Shown: one piece after another, positions 50,238-50,413 of the stretch
Layout: every line of letters begins with the position of its first letter
Numbering within the stretch: position 1 is the stretch's first letter
Source of the DNA: Streptomyces sp. SID4985
Lineage (GTDB): Bacteria > Actinomycetota > Actinomycetes > Streptomycetales > Streptomycetaceae
NCBI RefSeq assembly: GCF_009863025.1
Contig: NZ_WWIR01000065.1
Coordinates: 1-50,413 of the forward strand
DNA length: 50,413 bases
Reading direction: 5' to 3'
Notes under the pieces: generated by a model
Told to the model about the DNA's origin: nothing
What the model saw: the letters and a program-made list of their open reading frames with translations, nothing else
The model's database searches: none
Translations under genes and position numbers: made by a program

Positions 50238-50413
50238 ATGACCCAGCCGAACCCCGCCCCCGTACCCCCGGCCCCGCCGCCCGGTCCGGGGCCCACGCCG
50301 CCGGATCCGTACCCGAGCCCGGTACCGCCCCCCGAGCCGGGCCCCGGGCCGACGCCGCCGGGACCGGGTCCGACACCGCCTCCGGTACCGCCAGGTCCTG
50401 AGCCGACCCCGCC
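50238..50413 (+). CDS. Proline-rich protein, 5' part (truncated by window end)
   Basis: ATG 50238 follows GGAGG by six bases, so a real gene starts here. The 58 visible residues are almost entirely Pro, Gly and short acidic interruptions (TQPNPAPVPPAPPPGPGPTP). Such a tail usually precedes a membrane segment or globular domain that lies outside the window. No function can be assigned. Confidence 0.7.
   Translation, partial: MTQPNPAPVPPAPPPGPGPTPPDPYPSPVPPPEPGPGPTPPGPGPTPPPVPPGPEPTP

Overview
The window is high-GC actinobacterial chromosome, almost certainly Streptomyces. The evidence is strong third-position GC, frequent GTG and TTG starts, -10 boxes of the TAGNNT type directly before leaderless starts, rare TTA codons, and many Streptomyces-type families (TIR/NB-ARC/TPR proteins ending in WDFEPQP, DUF5959, PucR, RHS-HINT toxins). 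No rRNA, tRNA, CRISPR array or origin was seen.

Layout. (1) 1-10.6 kb: the 3' end of a vWA-like gene, overlapping by four bases the first of three tandem paralogues that carry a TIR-like domain, an NB-ARC-type ATPase and TPRs (1298, 989 and 990 aa). They match what I know as the 'FxSxx-COOH system TPR protein' family, and look like an NLR-style signalling or conflict locus. No FxsA-like peptide or radical-SAM partner is visible here. A 386-bp non-coding stretch full of hairpins follows. (2) 11-14 kb: a DJ-1/PfpI protein, then an NfeD-like protein and flotillin. (3) 14-20.5 kb: a PucR regulator, a TetR gene divergent from a large flavin/ferredoxin oxidoreductase, two small accessory genes and a PLP enzyme. 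(4) 20.6-24.9 kb: a 13-bp tandem repeat, a DHA2-type drug exporter divergent from its TetR regulator with four GAAC-N3-GTTC operators, and a secreted phospholipase D-like protein. (5) 25.1-28.4 kb: a sulfide/persulfide module (metallo-beta-lactamase-rhodanese, TauE/SafE exporter, CstR-like sensor, membrane rhodanese) tied together by three TACCCC/GGGGTA palindromes. (6) 28.5-33 kb: an NTF2-like protein, a flavin monooxygenase whose promoter carries three more GAAC-N3-GTTC sites, a secreted tannase/feruloyl-esterase-like protein, and a chagasin-like lipoprotein with a probable frameshift. (7) 33.2-45.3 kb: a polymorphic-toxin locus made of a secreted LamG protein, a 2309-aa RHS-HINT protein tipped with a GIY-YIG nuclease-like domain, and a candidate immunity gene. 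(8) 45.3-49.6 kb: an HxlR/NAD(P)H-binding divergent pair, an IS481-type remnant, an MpaB-family oxygenase, a gene fragment, a small membrane protein and an IS5-type remnant. (9) 49.7-50.4 kb: panD and the start of a proline-rich protein cut by the window end.

How the parts fit. Four points stand out. The NLR-like gene is triplicated and all copies keep the same C-terminal tail. One operator type appears at both the exporter and the distant monooxygenase, suggesting a small drug-response regulon under one TetR protein. The persulfide genes share one palindrome. The secreted LamG and RHS toxin genes each hold an early TTA (bldA) codon, whereas the immunity gene has none and has its own leaderless promoter beyond a terminator, so immunity could be made before toxin.

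All family names come from reading the translations. No database search was possible.
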